Positions 45,143-56,265 of a stretch of 64,000 bases of DNA are shown here, piece after piece. Position numbers and translations under genes: made by a program. Location: contig NZ_CANMPJ010000001.1 in NCBI RefSeq assembly GCF_947499705.1, positions 1,337,501 through 1,401,500 of the forward strand, in the 5' to 3' direction. The DNA comes from an uncultured Erythrobacter sp. Lineage in GTDB: Bacteria; Pseudomonadota; Alphaproteobacteria; Sphingomonadales; Sphingomonadaceae. Under the pieces are notes generated by a model. It worked only from the letters and a program-made list of their open reading frames with translations, ran no database searches and had not been told where the DNA came from. The number at the start of each line of letters is the position of its first letter. Position 1 is the first letter of the stretch.

Positions 45143-46672
45143 ATGACGGAGGCAAACCAAACCAGCGCGCTTCCGGATAATGCGGCAGGCGCAGCCGCTG
45201 CTCTGGCAGCGGGGCAGCCAGCATTGGTGTGGCGCAAAGCCATCGCCGATTGCGACACGCCGGTTGGTGCAGCGCGCCGATTGATCGAACCGGGCCGCGG
45301 CGACTTTTTGCTGGAATCGGTCGAGGGCGGAGAAGTTCGCGGACGCTACAGCCTGCTCGGCCTTGATCCCGACCTCGTGTTTCGTGGAAGCGAAGGGTCG
45401 GCAGAGATCAATCGCGAGTGGCAGCATGACGTCACCGCATTTCAACCATGCGAAGGCGACGCGCTCGCCGAACTGCGCTCCCTGGCTGCCGCCTGCCGGA
45501 TCGATGTGCCCGATGCCTTGCCCCCTGCCCTGGCCTGTCTGGTCGGATACTTCGGCTATGAGACGATTGGTCTGGTCGAAACTCTACCTCGAGCAGAGCC
45601 GAGCGAGCTTGCACTGCCGGACCTTCTGTTCGTGCGCCCGACTATCATCCTCGTCTTCGATGGATTGAGTGATGAGCTGTTCTGCATCGCACCGATCTGG
45701 AACGCCGATGACCCCGCAGCGGCTATCGAACGCGCAGGAGAGCGCATCGATGAGACCTTGCGCACATTGTCGCAAAGACGTCCTGCTGAACCGAGACTTG
45801 CAGGCCAGGTGGCAGAGCCGGAACTCACGCCCGTTCTCGATGGAAACGATTACAAATCTTTGGTCGCCCGCGCGAAGGACTACATTCTTGCTGGCGACAT
45901 TTTTCAGGTCGTTTTGGCGCAGCGTTTCACATGCCCGTTCGAACTGCCCCCGCTCGCGCTTTACCGTGCGTTGCGACGCGTGAACCCATCTCCGTTCCTC
46001 TATTTTCTAGATCTACCTGGCTTTGCCATCGTTGGCTCCAGTCCGGAAATCCTTGTCCGGGTGCGCGACGGCGAAGTGACAATCCGGCCAATCGCAGGGA
46101 CGCGCCCACGCGGCTCCACATCGGCCGAAGACAGTGACAACGAAGCAAGCCTGCTCGCGGACCCGAAAGAACGCGCGGAGCATTTGATGCTGCTGGATCT
46201 TGGCCGCAACGATGTCGGGCGTGTCGCGGCACGTGGAAGCGTCGAAGTGACTGACAGCTTCACAATCGAACGGTACAGCCACGTGATGCATATCGTCAGC
46301 AATGTCGTGGGAGAACTAGCAAGCGGTCGCGACGCGCTCGACGCCCTGTTTGCAGGCTTCCCAGCTGGCACCGTTTCGGGCGCACCCAAGATCAGAGCCT
46401 GCGAGATCATAGCGGAATTGGAGCCTGAAACGCGCGGTGCCTATGCAGGCGGTGTCGGCTATTTCGCGCCAGATGGATCGGTCGATTCGTGCATCGTTTT
46501 GCGCACAGCCGTGGTGAAGGATGGAACGATGCATGTTCAGGCCGGCGCTGGCATTGTCGCTGATAGTGACCCCGATTACGAGTTGGCCGAATGCAAAGCC
46601 AAAGCGGGCGCCTTGATCGCAGCTGCTCGTGAGGCTGTCAGAGTCGCAAGCGAACCGGGATATGGACAATGA
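45143..46672 (+). CDS. trpE: Anthranilate synthase component I TrpE
   Basis: The 509-residue subunit makes anthranilate from chorismate with ammonia supplied by TrpG. It has the N-terminal regulatory motif FLLESVEGG (the LLES tryptophan-binding element, so feedback inhibition is likely) and the catalytic domain with ILAGDIFQVVLAQRF, RPIAGTRPRG, LDLGRNDVGRVA, PAGTVSGAPKIRA and the GAGIVADSDPDYE segment. AGGAAAG stands before the ATG at 45143. A lipoprotein gene starts in its stop codon and separates it from trpG. Confidence 0.96.
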   Translation: MTEANQTSALPDNAAGAAAALAAGQPALVWRKAIADCDTPVGAARRLIEPGRGDFLLESVEGGEVRGRYSLLGLDPDLVFRGSEGSAEINREWQHDVTAFQPCEGDALAELRSLAAACRIDVPDALPPALACLVGYFGYETIGLVETLPRAEPSELALPDLLFVRPTIILVFDGLSDELFCIAPIWNADDPAAAIERAGERIDETLRTLSQRRPAEPRLAGQVAEPELTPVLDGNDYKSLVARAKDYILAGDIFQVVLAQRFTCPFELPPLALYRALRRVNPSPFLYFLDLPGFAIVGSSPEILVRVRDGEVTIRPIAGTRPRGSTSAEDSDNEASLLADPKERAEHLMLLDLGRNDVGRVAARGSVEVTDSFTIERYSHVMHIVSNVVGELASGRDALDALFAGFPAGTVSGAPKIRACEIIAELEPETRGAYAGGVGYFAPDGSVDSCIVLRTAVVKDGTMHVQAGAGIVADSDPDYELAECKAKAGALIAAAREAVRVASEPGYGQ

Positions 46673-47517
46673 AGCGCGTCATCTTAACCGCCGCAGCGTT
46701 CACAGCGCTCGCTGCATGCAACGAGCAACCGGCAGGTGAGCCAATCGTCCGCGCCGAATTGGGCGAAGGGACTGCGAACGGAGAAGTTGTTCAAGCTCCG
46801 GACGCGGAAGCGACGTCTCAGGAGCCTGAAGTGGCGTCAGCTTGCCGCTCGGTTTCCTTCGAGAATGTGCCGCTCACGCATTGTGTCGCCGATCCCGCGG
46901 AGCACCGAGTTACAACGCGTCTTGGCCAATCTGGCAGCGGCCCGTTCCGATCTCTTTCCGCGTTTGCAGAGACGGTCGACGATCAGACGATCGCTTTCGC
47001 CATGAACGCGGGGATGTACGGCGATGATGGCGAACCGATTGGCTACTATGTTGAAAACGGCGACCGGCAAGAGGAGCTGAACCGCTCCGAAGGGCCTGGT
47101 AATTTCCACATGAAGCCCAACGGCGTATTCTTTGGCACCGGCGGAACCTGGCGCGTGTTGAGTGCGGACCGGTTCTATTCGACCGTACGCGATCGCCCTC
47201 GCTTTGGCACGCAGTCTGGCCCGATGTTGGTGATCGACGGCGAGCTTCATCCTGATATTCAGGACAACGGCCCTTCGCGCGCGATCCGCAACGGCGTTGG
47301 CGTGAGCGATGATGGCAAGGCGCATTTCGTGATTTCGAACGGAGCGCTATCGTTCGGGCAACTTGCCAGATTTTACCGTGACGAGCTGAAAGTGAAGAAT
47401 GCCTTGTTCCTCGACGGCAACGTCTCTTCGCTGTGGGATCCTGCAACCGATCGTCTCGACCGAGGCGTGATCGGCCCGATGATCGTCGTGACCAAGCGGG
47501 AGGGTGCGGGCGGATGA
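46669..47517 (+). CDS. Phosphodiester glycosidase-family lipoprotein
   Basis: The 282-residue protein has a lipoprotein signal peptide with lipobox LAAC at residue 16. The body matches the phosphodiester glycosidase (NAGPA/DUF2233) family: [71 protein letters not shown] and [12 protein letters not shown]. Family members remove GlcNAc-type caps from phosphodiesters; the substrate here is unknown. It overlaps both trpE and trpG by four bases, so it is fully embedded in the tryptophan operon although it acts outside the cytoplasm. Confidence 0.9.
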   Translation: MKRVILTAAAFTALAACNEQPAGEPIVRAELGEGTANGEVVQAPDAEATSQEPEVASACRSVSFENVPLTHCVADPAEHRVTTRLGQSGSGPFRSLSAFAETVDDQTIAFAMNAGMYGDDGEPIGYYVENGDRQEELNRSEGPGNFHMKPNGVFFGTGGTWRVLSADRFYSTVRDRPRFGTQSGPMLVIDGELHPDIQDNGPSRAIRNGVGVSDDGKAHFVISNGALSFGQLARFYRDELKVKNALFLDGNVSSLWDPATDRLDRGVIGPMIVVTKREGAGG

Positions 47518-48125
47518 TCCTTGTCATCGACAATTACGACAGCTTCACCTTCAACCTCGTCCACTACCTGATGGAGCTAGGGGCCGAAGTGCGCGTGGAG
47601 CGCAACGATGCTCTGACCGCTTCCGATGCAATCGCGACGAACGCTTCAGGCTTCCTGATCTCGCCAGGGCCATGCACACCTGACGACGCGGGCATTAGCC
47701 TTGAATTGGTTGCAGCGTGTGCCGACGCAGAGAAACCGCTTCTGGGTGTGTGTCTGGGTCACCAGTCGATTGGCCAACATTTCGGCGCACGCGTCGTGAG
47801 AGGGGGCCTGATGCACGGCAAGACATCTCCGGTTTCGCATGACAGTACAGGCATGTTTGCGGGCCTGCCGTCACCCTTCACCGCGACCCGCTATCACAGC
47901 CTTGAAGTTGTCGATGCTCCCGAAAGCCTGATTGCAAACGCCCATGCCGAAACCCCAGGCGGCGATCATGCCAGCGTGATGGGGTATCGACACGAGAGCC
48001 TGCCGATCCACGGCGTGCAGTTCCACCCCGAAAGCATCGCCACCGAGCATGGCCATGCACTGCTCGCCAACTTCCTGAATATCTGCGGCATCGATGCGCA
48101 GTTGCCCGAAAGACTAACCGCATGA
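47514..48125 (+). CDS. trpG: Anthranilate synthase component II TrpG
   Basis: The 203-residue class I glutamine amidotransferase starts [25 protein letters not shown]. It has the oxyanion motif [13 protein letters not shown], catalytic cysteine in [11 protein letters not shown], and the HxE pair in [13 protein letters not shown]. It supplies ammonia to TrpE and may also serve PabB in folate synthesis. ATG overlaps the lipoprotein stop and its own stop overlaps trpD. Confidence 0.96.
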   Translation: MILVIDNYDSFTFNLVHYLMELGAEVRVERNDALTASDAIATNASGFLISPGPCTPDDAGISLELVAACADAEKPLLGVCLGHQSIGQHFGARVVRGGLMHGKTSPVSHDSTGMFAGLPSPFTATRYHSLEVVDAPESLIANAHAETPGGDHASVMGYRHESLPIHGVQFHPESIATEHGHALLANFLNICGIDAQLPERLTA

Positions 48126-49114
48126 GCACCCTCCCCGACGTCACCACGCCGCTCAGCGAGACCGAAGCTGAAACCGCTTTCGGTTCGTTGCTGGACGGCA
48201 AGACCAGCGAGGATGAGATCGAGCGGTTTCTGGTCGCTCTCTCGGCGCGCGGTGAAACTTCGGATGAAATCGCAGGAGCAGCGCGGGCACTGCGTGCAAG
48301 GCTGATCCCTATCGAAGCACCGGAAGATGCGATCGACGTCTGCGGCACTGGAGGCGACGGACATCACACGCTGAATGTTTCGACTGCCGTCAGCCTCGTC
48401 GTCGCTGCCTGCGGAGTGCCCGTCGCCAAGCACGGCAACCGCGCAGCCTCATCCAAATCAGGCGCCGCAGACACTCTCGAGGCTCTCGGTCTCGACATGG
48501 ATGCCGCCGGGCGCACAGCCGAGAAAACTCTGGCCGAGCTGGGCATCTGCTTTCTGTTCGCAAAGAACCATCACCCGGCGATGGGACGGATCCAGCCCAT
48601 CAGATTGAAGATCGGCAAGCGTACGATCTTCAATCTGATGGGGCCGCTCTCCAACCCGGCCAAGGTCAAAAGCCAGCTGATCGGGATCGCGCGCCCGGCC
48701 TATGTCCCAATCTACGCGGGTGCCATGGCGAAACTTGGTACCGGACGATCGCTCATCGTGTCCGGCGATGAAGGGCTGGATGAACTCAGCCTCGCAGGCG
48801 GGAACGAAGTTGCAGTCGTGACGGGGAGCAGTTTCGAGATGCACCGGATGCATCCGTTCGATGCCGACATTGGCATTGCCCCCATCGAAGCCATTCGCGG
48901 CGATGATGCACGGCACAATGCGGCGGCGCTCAAGGCGCTGCTGATGGGCGCGCCAGGGCCCTATCGCGACGCGGTTCTTTTTAACGCTGCGGGAGCGCTA
49001 GCGGTTGCACGCAAGGGCACAGAATGGCCCGAGCGCGCAGCTATGGCTGCCGAAGCGATTGATTCCGGCAAAGCGATGAAGCTGCTCGAAAACTGGATCG
49101 AGTTGGCGGTCTGA
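48122..49114 (+). CDS. trpD: Anthranilate phosphoribosyltransferase TrpD
   Basis: The 330-residue enzyme transfers phosphoribose from PRPP to anthranilate. Signature stretches are [62 protein letters not shown] and DEGLDELSL. Length is normal. It starts in the trpG stop codon and trpC follows after four bases. Confidence 0.97.
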   Translation: MSTLPDVTTPLSETEAETAFGSLLDGKTSEDEIERFLVALSARGETSDEIAGAARALRARLIPIEAPEDAIDVCGTGGDGHHTLNVSTAVSLVVAACGVPVAKHGNRAASSKSGAADTLEALGLDMDAAGRTAEKTLAELGICFLFAKNHHPAMGRIQPIRLKIGKRTIFNLMGPLSNPAKVKSQLIGIARPAYVPIYAGAMAKLGTGRSLIVSGDEGLDELSLAGGNEVAVVTGSSFEMHRMHPFDADIGIAPIEAIRGDDARHNAAALKALLMGAPGPYRDAVLFNAAGALAVARKGTEWPERAAMAAEAIDSGKAMKLLENWIELAV

Positions 49115-49118
49115 ACCG

Positions 49119-49922
49119 ATGAACAAGCTTGAAGAGATATGCGCGAACAAGCGGCAGGAAGTGGCCGCACGCAAAGCCGCCACTACCCGTTCTGCGCTCA
49201 CAGACATGGCGCGCGAACAATCCGAACCACGAGGCTTTGAAAGTGCGCTACGCATAGCAAGCAGAGACGGCTTTGGGTTGATCGCCGAAATCAAAAAGGC
49301 GAGCCCATCCAAGGGACTGATCCGCGAAGACTTCCGCCCGGCTGATCATGCGCGTGACTATGAGGCCGGCGGAGCGGCATGCCTTTCGGTGCTGACAGAT
49401 GCACCCTATTTTCAGGGGCATGAGGATTATCTGATCGAGGCCCGCGCAGCGTGCGGTCTGCCTGTCCTGCGCAAAGACTTCATGGTCGATCCTTGGCAGT
49501 GTCTCGAGGCGCGCTCGATTGGTGCCGATGCGATCCTGATCATTGTTGCCGCGCTTGAGGACACCGCCATGCAAGAGATCGAAGCCGCTGCTCGCGAGCA
49601 CGCAATGGATGTGCTTGTCGAAGTCCATGACGAAGCAGAGCTGGAACGCACGGTCACCCATCTCAATTCGCGACTGATCGGCGTCAACAACCGCGATCTG
49701 AAGACATTCACCACCTCGCTTGCGACCACGGAGCGTCTTGTTCCCCTCGCACCGCAGGATGCGCTGATTGTGGGAGAAAGCGGAATTGCGACCCATGCCG
49801 ATTGCGAGAGGCTTAACACAGCAGGCGTCCGGACCTTCCTCGTTGGCGAAAGCCTGATGCGCGCTAGCGATATTACGCTTGCAACTCGCGAACTGCTCGG
49901 AGCACAATCCGACCCGCAATGA
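49119..49922 (+). CDS. trpC: Indole-3-glycerol phosphate synthase TrpC
   Basis: The 267-residue TIM barrel closes the indole ring from carboxyphenylamino-deoxyribulose phosphate. It shows [18 protein letters not shown] with the catalytic lysine, [24 protein letters not shown] with the second lysine, [21 protein letters not shown] and [11 protein letters not shown]. It is a stand-alone TrpC, not fused to TrpF. moaC starts in its stop codon. Confidence 0.97.
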   Translation: MNKLEEICANKRQEVAARKAATTRSALTDMAREQSEPRGFESALRIASRDGFGLIAEIKKASPSKGLIREDFRPADHARDYEAGGAACLSVLTDAPYFQGHEDYLIEARAACGLPVLRKDFMVDPWQCLEARSIGADAILIIVAALEDTAMQEIEAAAREHAMDVLVEVHDEAELERTVTHLNSRLIGVNNRDLKTFTTSLATTERLVPLAPQDALIVGESGIATHADCERLNTAGVRTFLVGESLMRASDITLATRELLGAQSDPQ

Positions 49923-50395
49923 GTGGACTCACACATCTCGGCGAAGACGGCGCGGCGCGAATGGTCGATGTCGGCGGAAAGGCCGAAAGCCACCGTGTGG
50001 CCATAGCTTCAGGCCGGATCACGATGTCTGAAGAGTGCCTGACCGCGATCAAAGCAGGCGACGCCCCCAAAGGAGACGTGCTTGGAACTGCGCGCATCGC
50101 TGGAATTATGGCGGCCAAGCGAACTGGCGAATTGATCCCCCTCTGCCACCCGCTTGGGCTGGAAGCGGTGACGCTGGATTTTGCATTCGAGGATGACGGA
50201 ATTCGCATAACAGCAACCGCATCTCTGACAGGCAAAACCGGCGTAGAGATGGAGGCCATGGTTGCCGTCTCTACCGCGCTGCTGACGATTTACGACATGG
50301 CAAAGGCCATCGACAAAGGCATGGTCATTGGCGACGTGCGATTGATCGAGAAACGTGGCGGAAAGTCCGGTGTGTGGAAAGCGCCCGCGGGATGA
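49919..50395 (+). CDS. moaC: Cyclic pyranopterin monophosphate synthase MoaC
   Basis: The 158-residue enzyme converts the GTP-derived intermediate to cyclic pyranopterin monophosphate in molybdenum cofactor synthesis. Family motifs are the N-terminal [38 protein letters not shown] with the catalytic region, [15 protein letters not shown] and [10 protein letters not shown]. It overlaps trpC and moeA by four bases each, so cofactor genes are coupled to the trp operon. Confidence 0.97.
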   Translation: MSGLTHLGEDGAARMVDVGGKAESHRVAIASGRITMSEECLTAIKAGDAPKGDVLGTARIAGIMAAKRTGELIPLCHPLGLEAVTLDFAFEDDGIRITATASLTGKTGVEMEAMVAVSTALLTIYDMAKAIDKGMVIGDVRLIEKRGGKSGVWKAPAG

Positions 50396-51567
50396 CCGGT
50401 CTGCTTCCCTTGGAGGACGCGCAGAACAGGCTTTTCGAACTTGCACCGCGCATGCCAGCTTCGACTGTTGCCGTAGAGCAAGCAGTTGGTGGCTACCTCG
50501 CAAAGGACCTTATCGCTAGCCGAACCCAACCTCCCGCCAACCTCTCAGCAATGGATGGTTACGCACTTTGCGGAGCCGGCCCATGGAAAATTGTAGGCGA
50601 ATCGCGCGCGGGTTGCAGTTTCGAAGGAGCGCTTTGTACGGGTCAGGCGGTCAAGATATCGACTGGCGCGAGAGTGCCCGAAGCTGGTGATAGCATTCTC
50701 CTGAAAGAAGATGCGCGCCTCGGCAGTGATACGTTGGCGATAAGCGATCAGGCGTCGCCCCGCCACATCCGGCCCCATGGATTCGATTTCAAGCTCGGCG
50801 ATGTCGTCTTGGAAGCGGGCACCCGAATTGGTCCGGGGCAGTTGGCACTAGCCATTTCGGCAGGAAAGGCGGAACTGCAGGTCGCGCGCGCACCGAAGGT
50901 CGCGATCCTCGATAGCGGAGACGAATTGGGCGCAGACCCCTGCAATCTTGCGCCCCATCAGATTCCGGCAAGCAACGGCGCGATGATCGCGGCCATGCTG
51001 CATCAGGAAGGCTGTGAGACGCTGCGCCTTGGGCCCGTGCCGGATGACCACGATGCCTTGGCAAATGCGCTTTCGCAGGCGGAAAGCGCAGACATTGTCA
51101 TTAGCTCGGGCGGTGCCTCGGTCGGTGACCATGACCTCATCCAAGAGGCGCTTGGCCGCTGGGGCGCGGAACTCACATTCTGGAAGGTGGCAATAAAGCC
51201 CGGCAAACCACTGATGGTGGCGAAGCGAGGGTCTCAGGTTGTGCTCGGCTTGCCCGGAAACCCAGTGTCGAGCTTCGTGACCTGTTTCCTGTTCGCTCTT
51301 CCCCTTGTTCGTGCAGCGATGGGAGCCCCTGCACCCTTCCCGCGCGCACAAACCCTAGTCGCTGCAGAAGGCTTCCCCACTGTCGGCAGACGCCGTGAAT
51401 TCCTGCGCGGTGTCAGCGACGGCGTACAGGTCCGTCTTGCAGCATCGCAGGACTCGAGTGCGCTGCGTGCGTTGGCAGCGGCAAATTGCTTGATAGATCG
51501 GCCCGAGGGATCACCTGCGGTGCGTGCCGGGGAGGCGGTAATGGCTTACAACCTCCAGAATGGCTGA
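50392..51567 (+). CDS. moeA: Molybdopterin molybdenumtransferase MoeA
   Basis: The 391-residue enzyme inserts molybdate into adenylylated molybdopterin. It has [33 protein letters not shown]-like [24 protein letters not shown] and [14 protein letters not shown] with GLPGNPVSS in the MoCF domain. Start by ATGA overlap with moaC. It is the last gene before the lexA promoter region. Confidence 0.96.
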   Translation: MTGLLPLEDAQNRLFELAPRMPASTVAVEQAVGGYLAKDLIASRTQPPANLSAMDGYALCGAGPWKIVGESRAGCSFEGALCTGQAVKISTGARVPEAGDSILLKEDARLGSDTLAISDQASPRHIRPHGFDFKLGDVVLEAGTRIGPGQLALAISAGKAELQVARAPKVAILDSGDELGADPCNLAPHQIPASNGAMIAAMLHQEGCETLRLGPVPDDHDALANALSQAESADIVISSGGASVGDHDLIQEALGRWGAELTFWKVAIKPGKPLMVAKRGSQVVLGLPGNPVSSFVTCFLFALPLVRAAMGAPAPFPRAQTLVAAEGFPTVGRRREFLRGVSDGVQVRLAASQDSSALRALAAANCLIDRPEGSPAVRAGEAVMAYNLQNG

Positions 51568-51623
51568 ATTGCGGGCTTTGCGACGGCTTCTCCGGTTGAC
51601 TCACTGAATCAAGTTGCCTACTT

Positions 51624-51638
51624 GTTCTTTATTCGTTC
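51624..51638 (+). promoter_or_regulatory. SOS box (LexA operator) of lexA
   Basis: GTTC-TTTATTC-GTTC is an exact match to the alphaproteobacterial LexA-binding motif GTTC-N7-GTTC. It lies 150 bases upstream of lexA in the moeA-lexA gap, so lexA is probably autoregulated from its own promoter and not only by read-through from the trp-moe genes. Confidence 0.85.
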
Positions 51639-51787
51639 ACCATATCGGCGGGCGGAACAGTGCAGACAACGCACCCTGCCAATAGTGGAATGGTGCCTCT
51701 TCAAGCACGCCAAATTGAACCTGCGCCTTTTGCGGGTGCCAGCGCGACCGTGCTGGTGTTCGATGATCGGCCCAAGGGAGGTTTTCC

Positions 51788-52477
51788 ATGCTGACAGCCA
51801 AGCAGCACGAATTGATCCGATTTATCCAGCAACGTCTGGAAGAGACCGGGATCTCGCCCAGTTTCGAAGAAATGAAAGAAGCGCTCGATCTCAAGAGCAA
51901 ATCAGGCGTTCACCGCCTGATTTCTGCGCTTGAAGAACGCGGCTTCATCCGCCGTCTGCCCAACCGTGCGCGAGCTCTCGAGGTCATCAAGATGCCCGAG
52001 GATGCGACCCCGACGCCTCGCGCCACGCTGGCTGCAAATGATCCGGTCGGCTCTGCGTCCGCGGTTATGCGGTCTGCTCCTGAACCGGCCAATGATGTGA
52101 TCGAGATACCTCTTCACGGGCGGATTGCTGCTGGTGCTCCGATTGAAGCGCTTGAAGGGCAGAACTCCTTGCCTGTTCCGGCTGCCTTGCTCGGTCCCGG
52201 AGAGCACTACGCACTCGAGGTCTCAGGTGACTCCATGGTTGAGGCTGGCATCTTTGACGGCGACTTCGCACTCGTCCGCCGCACCGACACCGCCCGTGAC
52301 GGCGAGATCGTCGTGGCGCTGGTTCGCGGCGAAGAGGCGACGCTCAAATATCTTCATAAGGATGGTGGCAATGTTCGGCTCGATCCGGCCAACGCCGCTT
52401 ATGATCCGCAGGTCTATGGCTCGAATGAAGTTCAGGTTCAGGGCAAGCTGGCCGGCCTTCTGCGGCGCTACCACTGA
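51788..52477 (+). CDS. lexA: SOS repressor LexA
   Basis: The 229-residue repressor has an N-terminal winged helix ([32 protein letters not shown], then the recognition helix [21 protein letters not shown]) and a C-terminal autoprotease domain. The cleavage site Ala-Gly is in [11 protein letters not shown], the catalytic serine in [15 protein letters not shown] and the lysine in [14 protein letters not shown] stands before the ATG. It converges on comEC with 19 bases between stop codons. Confidence 0.97.
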   Translation: MLTAKQHELIRFIQQRLEETGISPSFEEMKEALDLKSKSGVHRLISALEERGFIRRLPNRARALEVIKMPEDATPTPRATLAANDPVGSASAVMRSAPEPANDVIEIPLHGRIAAGAPIEALEGQNSLPVPAALLGPGEHYALEVSGDSMVEAGIFDGDFALVRRTDTARDGEIVVALVRGEEATLKYLHKDGGNVRLDPANAAYDPQVYGSNEVQVQGKLAGLLRRYH

Positions 52478-52496
52478 TTACGTGTGCGGGGAGTCG

Positions 52497-54731
52497 CTAG
52501 TCCGACTTCCCGCGCCACCAACCATGCTCACCCTGCCCGGCTGCGACTTCGATGATGGTCTCGTCGGTCAGGTTTAGCGCCAGACCGCCAGTACGATGGA
52601 GCAAACGGCGGTCGGCTTTCAGCCACAGCGGTTTGCAGGAATACGGCAGATAGCGGTCAGCAACGACGATGTCGGCACGTTCACAAGCGGCAGCCAAAGC
52701 TCGCTCCTCGACAAGATCACGGTTCCGGGCGAGCAGTAAAGTCCAGTTTCGGCCGCCGCGCTCAATGTCGACGAAGCAGAATTCGTTGGAGCATTCCGAT
52801 CCAGCCCATCGCGCGATTGGAACGGGTTCACTGGTGACGCTTGCGAGTTCAAGCAGATTGTCCCGCGCATAATCTGAGCGTGTGTCTCGCAGTGAAAGCA
52901 ACTGCTTTCCTCCGTTGCTATCCTCGATGGTGATTCCGACGTGGCGCCCTTCCCGCCCGATAAGAACATCAGGGATCGGTGTTGCGAGGAGCATCGCTGT
53001 TGCGACGAGCGCCGGAACGAAGCCAAGCATACGCGCTCGCCCGTTCCAAAGCGCCAGCCACAATCCCCCCGCTACGAACAGCGCAATCGTCAGCTTGCTC
53101 ATCTGCGGCATCAGTTTGACCGCGCCCGGCTGAGCCGAAGTGAAATGCGCAATACCCAGCATCATGTCGAGTGATCGGCCGACAAGCCACCAAACCGGTC
53201 CACCCAGTCCCACCAGATCAAGGAAAAGAGCCACTGCGATGAGCGGCATGGAGATGAAAGTGACCAGCGGTATCGCGAAGACATTGGCGAATGCGCCGTA
53301 GACGCCGGCTCTGTGAAAGTGGAACAGGACCACCGGCATCAACGCGATTTCAATCACCAGCCCGGTCACAAACAGCATCAATACCCGCCGGCCAGTCTTA
53401 GCAAACCAGCTTTCCTCCCTCGCCGCGAGAAACGCCTTCACCGGAGCACTCGAATGCAAGGCGACAATCGCCAAGACGGCAGAAAAGCTCATCTGGAAGC
53501 TCGGCCCGACAATGCTTTCCGGCCATAGCAACAGGACAAACATCGCCGCTGCGGCGACCATTCGGAGAGACAGCGCATCGCGCCCCATCGCCAGTGCGAT
53601 CAATACAAGCATAGCGGCCGCGCAGCTACGCACCGTCGGTACTTCAGCACCCGTCAGAAGCGTGTACCCAACCCCAGCCAGGGCGCCGACGGCAGCGGCA
53701 GCGATTGGTAGTCGGATGCGCAATGCAATGGGTGGGAACAACGCGAGCAGCTTGAGCGCCACGAGATACGCTGCCGCGATGACGGCGCTAACATGCAATC
53801 CGCTGATCGAAAGCAGGTGGGTCAGCCCCGCGTCCCGCATTGCATCTTCGTCCGCTTCAGCGATTCCGCCTCGGTCTCCGCTCGCGAATGCTGCCGCGAT
53901 TGTGCCTGCTGATCCATCGACTCGCTCCCGCACATGAGCGGATAGAGAGCGTTGGATTGCCGGAATTCCGGACGCTTGCGGTGCAGCCTGAACAATCGAA
54001 ACATCGCCGATCACGCTGCCGGTGGCCGCAAGTCCTTTGAACCACGCGGCTCGCGCAAAATCATAGGCTCCGGGCAACATTGGGCTCGCGGGCGGCATCA
54101 ATCGCACTCTGGCGCGGACAATTGCGCCCTCGGCCAGCACTTGGCTCGTTTGCTCCAGCGGGACATTCAGCCGGATCTTGCGGCTTTCCCCGGTTGAAGC
54201 GTCGCGAACGGCGAGGGTTAGCCGGGTGCGATCCCGTGAGGGCTGGTCCTCACGGTCAAGAACATAGCCCTGAACACGCTCGACCACCGGCCGTTCGATT
54301 GGTTCTGCGCCCACCATCTCGGACCTCAGCCAGATCACAGCAATACCGGCTGCGAAGAGCAGGCTGCAAGCAATGGCGGCCTGTCGCAGGTGAACACGTC
54401 GATCATCCCCGCGCCAGAAGGCAACGGCGGCCAACGCCAGTACTATCGCAACGGTTATCGCGGCACCCCACTGCAGCGGGTTCTTCAGGGCGAACCATGT
54501 AAGTATCCCACTCGCAAACATGACCGCCAGCCACGGAGCACGGTCAAATCCGGCACCGACCAAGAACTGTTCAACACGGTGGGCCAGGCCGAGCGGACCA
54601 TCGCCATCGACCCTCAGTTGCGGCACGCCCCATTGCCAAGAGCCGCTTGCAGAATTACGGGCGGCACCATCATTAGAGGCGGCGCCGTTTCCGGCCCCTT
54701 CCCCCATCGGTATGATCGGCGCATCGCGCAT
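52497..54731 (-). CDS. comEC: ComEC/Rec2-family DNA uptake protein
   Basis: The roughly 744-residue polytopic protein has the DUF4131-type N-terminal part, the Competence domain with the signature DAGLTHLLSISGLHVSAV, about ten hydrophobic helices, and a C-terminal soluble domain. ComEC forms the inner-membrane channel for transforming DNA. The C-terminal domain lacks the HxHxDH zinc motif of the metallo-beta-lactamase domain seen in Bacillus ComEC, as is frequent in alphaproteobacteria. The ATG at 54731 is preferred over a TTG at 54770 that would begin only 22 bases from the divergent gltX start. Confidence 0.9.
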   Translation of the reverse strand: MRDAPIIPMGEGAGNGAASNDGAARNSASGSWQWGVPQLRVDGDGPLGLAHRVEQFLVGAGFDRAPWLAVMFASGILTWFALKNPLQWGAAITVAIVLALAAVAFWRGDDRRVHLRQAAIACSLLFAAGIAVIWLRSEMVGAEPIERPVVERVQGYVLDREDQPSRDRTRLTLAVRDASTGESRKIRLNVPLEQTSQVLAEGAIVRARVRLMPPASPMLPGAYDFARAAWFKGLAATGSVIGDVSIVQAAPQASGIPAIQRSLSAHVRERVDGSAGTIAAAFASGDRGGIAEADEDAMRDAGLTHLLSISGLHVSAVIAAAYLVALKLLALFPPIALRIRLPIAAAAVGALAGVGYTLLTGAEVPTVRSCAAAMLVLIALAMGRDALSLRMVAAAAMFVLLLWPESIVGPSFQMSFSAVLAIVALHSSAPVKAFLAAREESWFAKTGRRVLMLFVTGLVIEIALMPVVLFHFHRAGVYGAFANVFAIPLVTFISMPLIAVALFLDLVGLGGPVWWLVGRSLDMMLGIAHFTSAQPGAVKLMPQMSKLTIALFVAGGLWLALWNGRARMLGFVPALVATAMLLATPIPDVLIGREGRHVGITIEDSNGGKQLLSLRDTRSDYARDNLLELASVTSEPVPIARWAGSECSNEFCFVDIERGGRNWTLLLARNRDLVEERALAAACERADIVVADRYLPYSCKPLWLKADRRLLHRTGGLALNLTDETIIEVAAGQGEHGWWRGKSD

Positions 54732-54792
54732 CGGCGTCCCCCTGGCTTCAGCACATGCGGCCAGAACCAAAGTGAAAAGGAATTAGCAGCTT

Positions 54793-56235
54793 ATGGCAAG
54801 CGAAAGCCGCCCAAATTCATCCGGCGAGGCCCACTCGGTGGTTACGCGCTTTGCCCCCTCGCCAACCGGCTTCCTGCATATCGGTGGCGCGCGAACCGCC
54901 TTGTTCAACTGGCTCTATGCGAGGCATCACGGCGGAAAGGCGCTGCTTCGGATCGAGGACACCGACAAGAAGCGCTCAACCCAGGAAGCCATCGACGCCA
55001 TTCTTGACGGGCTCGACTGGCTGGGTCTGGACTATGATGAGGAACCGACATTCCAGTCGCAACGGGCGGAACGTCATGCCGAGGTCGCGCACAAGATGCT
55101 TGAAGCGGGCCATGCGTATAAGTGCTTCGCCACACCCGAAGAACTCGAGGCGATGCGGGCGGAGCAGCGCGCGAACAAGCAACCGATGCGCTATGATGGC
55201 CGCTGGCGCGATCGCGATGCATCGGAAGCTCCAGCGGGTGCCCCTTATGTTGTCCGGCTGAAAACACCGACAGAGGGCGAAGCCACAATCCAGGATGAGG
55301 TCCAGGGCAGCGTGTCGGTCAAGAACGAAGAGATCGACGACTACATCATCCTGCGTGCTGATGGGTCACCGACCTATATGCTGGCAGTTGTGGTCGACGA
55401 TCATGACATGGGCGTCACCCACGTCATCCGCGGCGACGATCACCTCAACAATGCCTTCCGCCAGTTGCCAATCTACCGCGCAATGGACGGGATCGAAGGT
55501 GGCTGGCCAGATCCTGTCTACGCGCACATCCCCCTGATCCATGGTTCGGACGGCGCGAAGCTCTCCAAACGACACGGCGCATTAGGTGTTGAAGCCTACC
55601 GAGACGAGATGGGCATTCTCTCCGATGCCTTGTTCAACTACCTGTTGAGGCTCGGCTGGGCCCACGGCGATCGCGAAGAGGTTGCCCGCGAAGAGGCGAT
55701 CGAACTGTTCGATCTGGCGGGCGTCGGCAAAAGCCCATCACGTTTCGACCTCAAAAAGCTCGAAAACCTCAATGGCCACTACATCCGTGCTGCTGACGAT
55801 CGGGTGCTGGCGGATCTGATGCTGCCAAGACTTCCGGATGGAGCCAATGCGGACATGCTGGTTCAGGCCATACCAGTGCTCAAAACACGAGCTAAGAATC
55901 TCGATGAACTGGTTGACGGTGCAGGATTTTTATTCGCTTCACGCCCGCTTTCAATGACTGAGAAGGCAGCCAAGTTGCTTGACGAAGACGGGCGCAAGCG
56001 TTTGAGGTTCGTTTCGGAACAATTAGCGCAGGAAAATAGCTGGACAATCGAAGCTCTCGAAGCCAGTACGAAGGCGCTCGCCGAAGACATGGGATTGGGT
56101 TTGGGCAAGCTCGCGCAGCCGATGCGCGCCGCACTCACCGGGACGACAACATCGCCTGGTATTTTCGATGTTCTGGTCCTTTTGGGACGGGAAGAAGCCC
56201 TTGCACGGCTCGACGCGCAGGTCGCAGAGAGCTGA
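54793..56235 (+). CDS. gltX: Glutamyl-tRNA synthetase
   Basis: The 480-residue class I synthetase has the HIGH-type motif in [24 protein letters not shown], the RIEDTD segment and the KMSKS-type motif KLSKRHG. It charges tRNA-Glu; whether it is discriminating for tRNA-Gln cannot be decided from the sequence alone. Gene length is normal. It is divergent from comEC and 30 bases upstream of gltA. Confidence 0.97.
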   Translation: MASESRPNSSGEAHSVVTRFAPSPTGFLHIGGARTALFNWLYARHHGGKALLRIEDTDKKRSTQEAIDAILDGLDWLGLDYDEEPTFQSQRAERHAEVAHKMLEAGHAYKCFATPEELEAMRAEQRANKQPMRYDGRWRDRDASEAPAGAPYVVRLKTPTEGEATIQDEVQGSVSVKNEEIDDYIILRADGSPTYMLAVVVDDHDMGVTHVIRGDDHLNNAFRQLPIYRAMDGIEGGWPDPVYAHIPLIHGSDGAKLSKRHGALGVEAYRDEMGILSDALFNYLLRLGWAHGDREEVAREEAIELFDLAGVGKSPSRFDLKKLENLNGHYIRAADDRVLADLMLPRLPDGANADMLVQAIPVLKTRAKNLDELVDGAGFLFASRPLSMTEKAAKLLDEDGRKRLRFVSEQLAQENSWTIEALEASTKALAEDMGLGLGKLAQPMRAALTGTTTSPGIFDVLVLLGREEALARLDAQVAES

Positions 56236-56265
56236 GACGGGCAGGATTTGGACAGGAGACACCTA

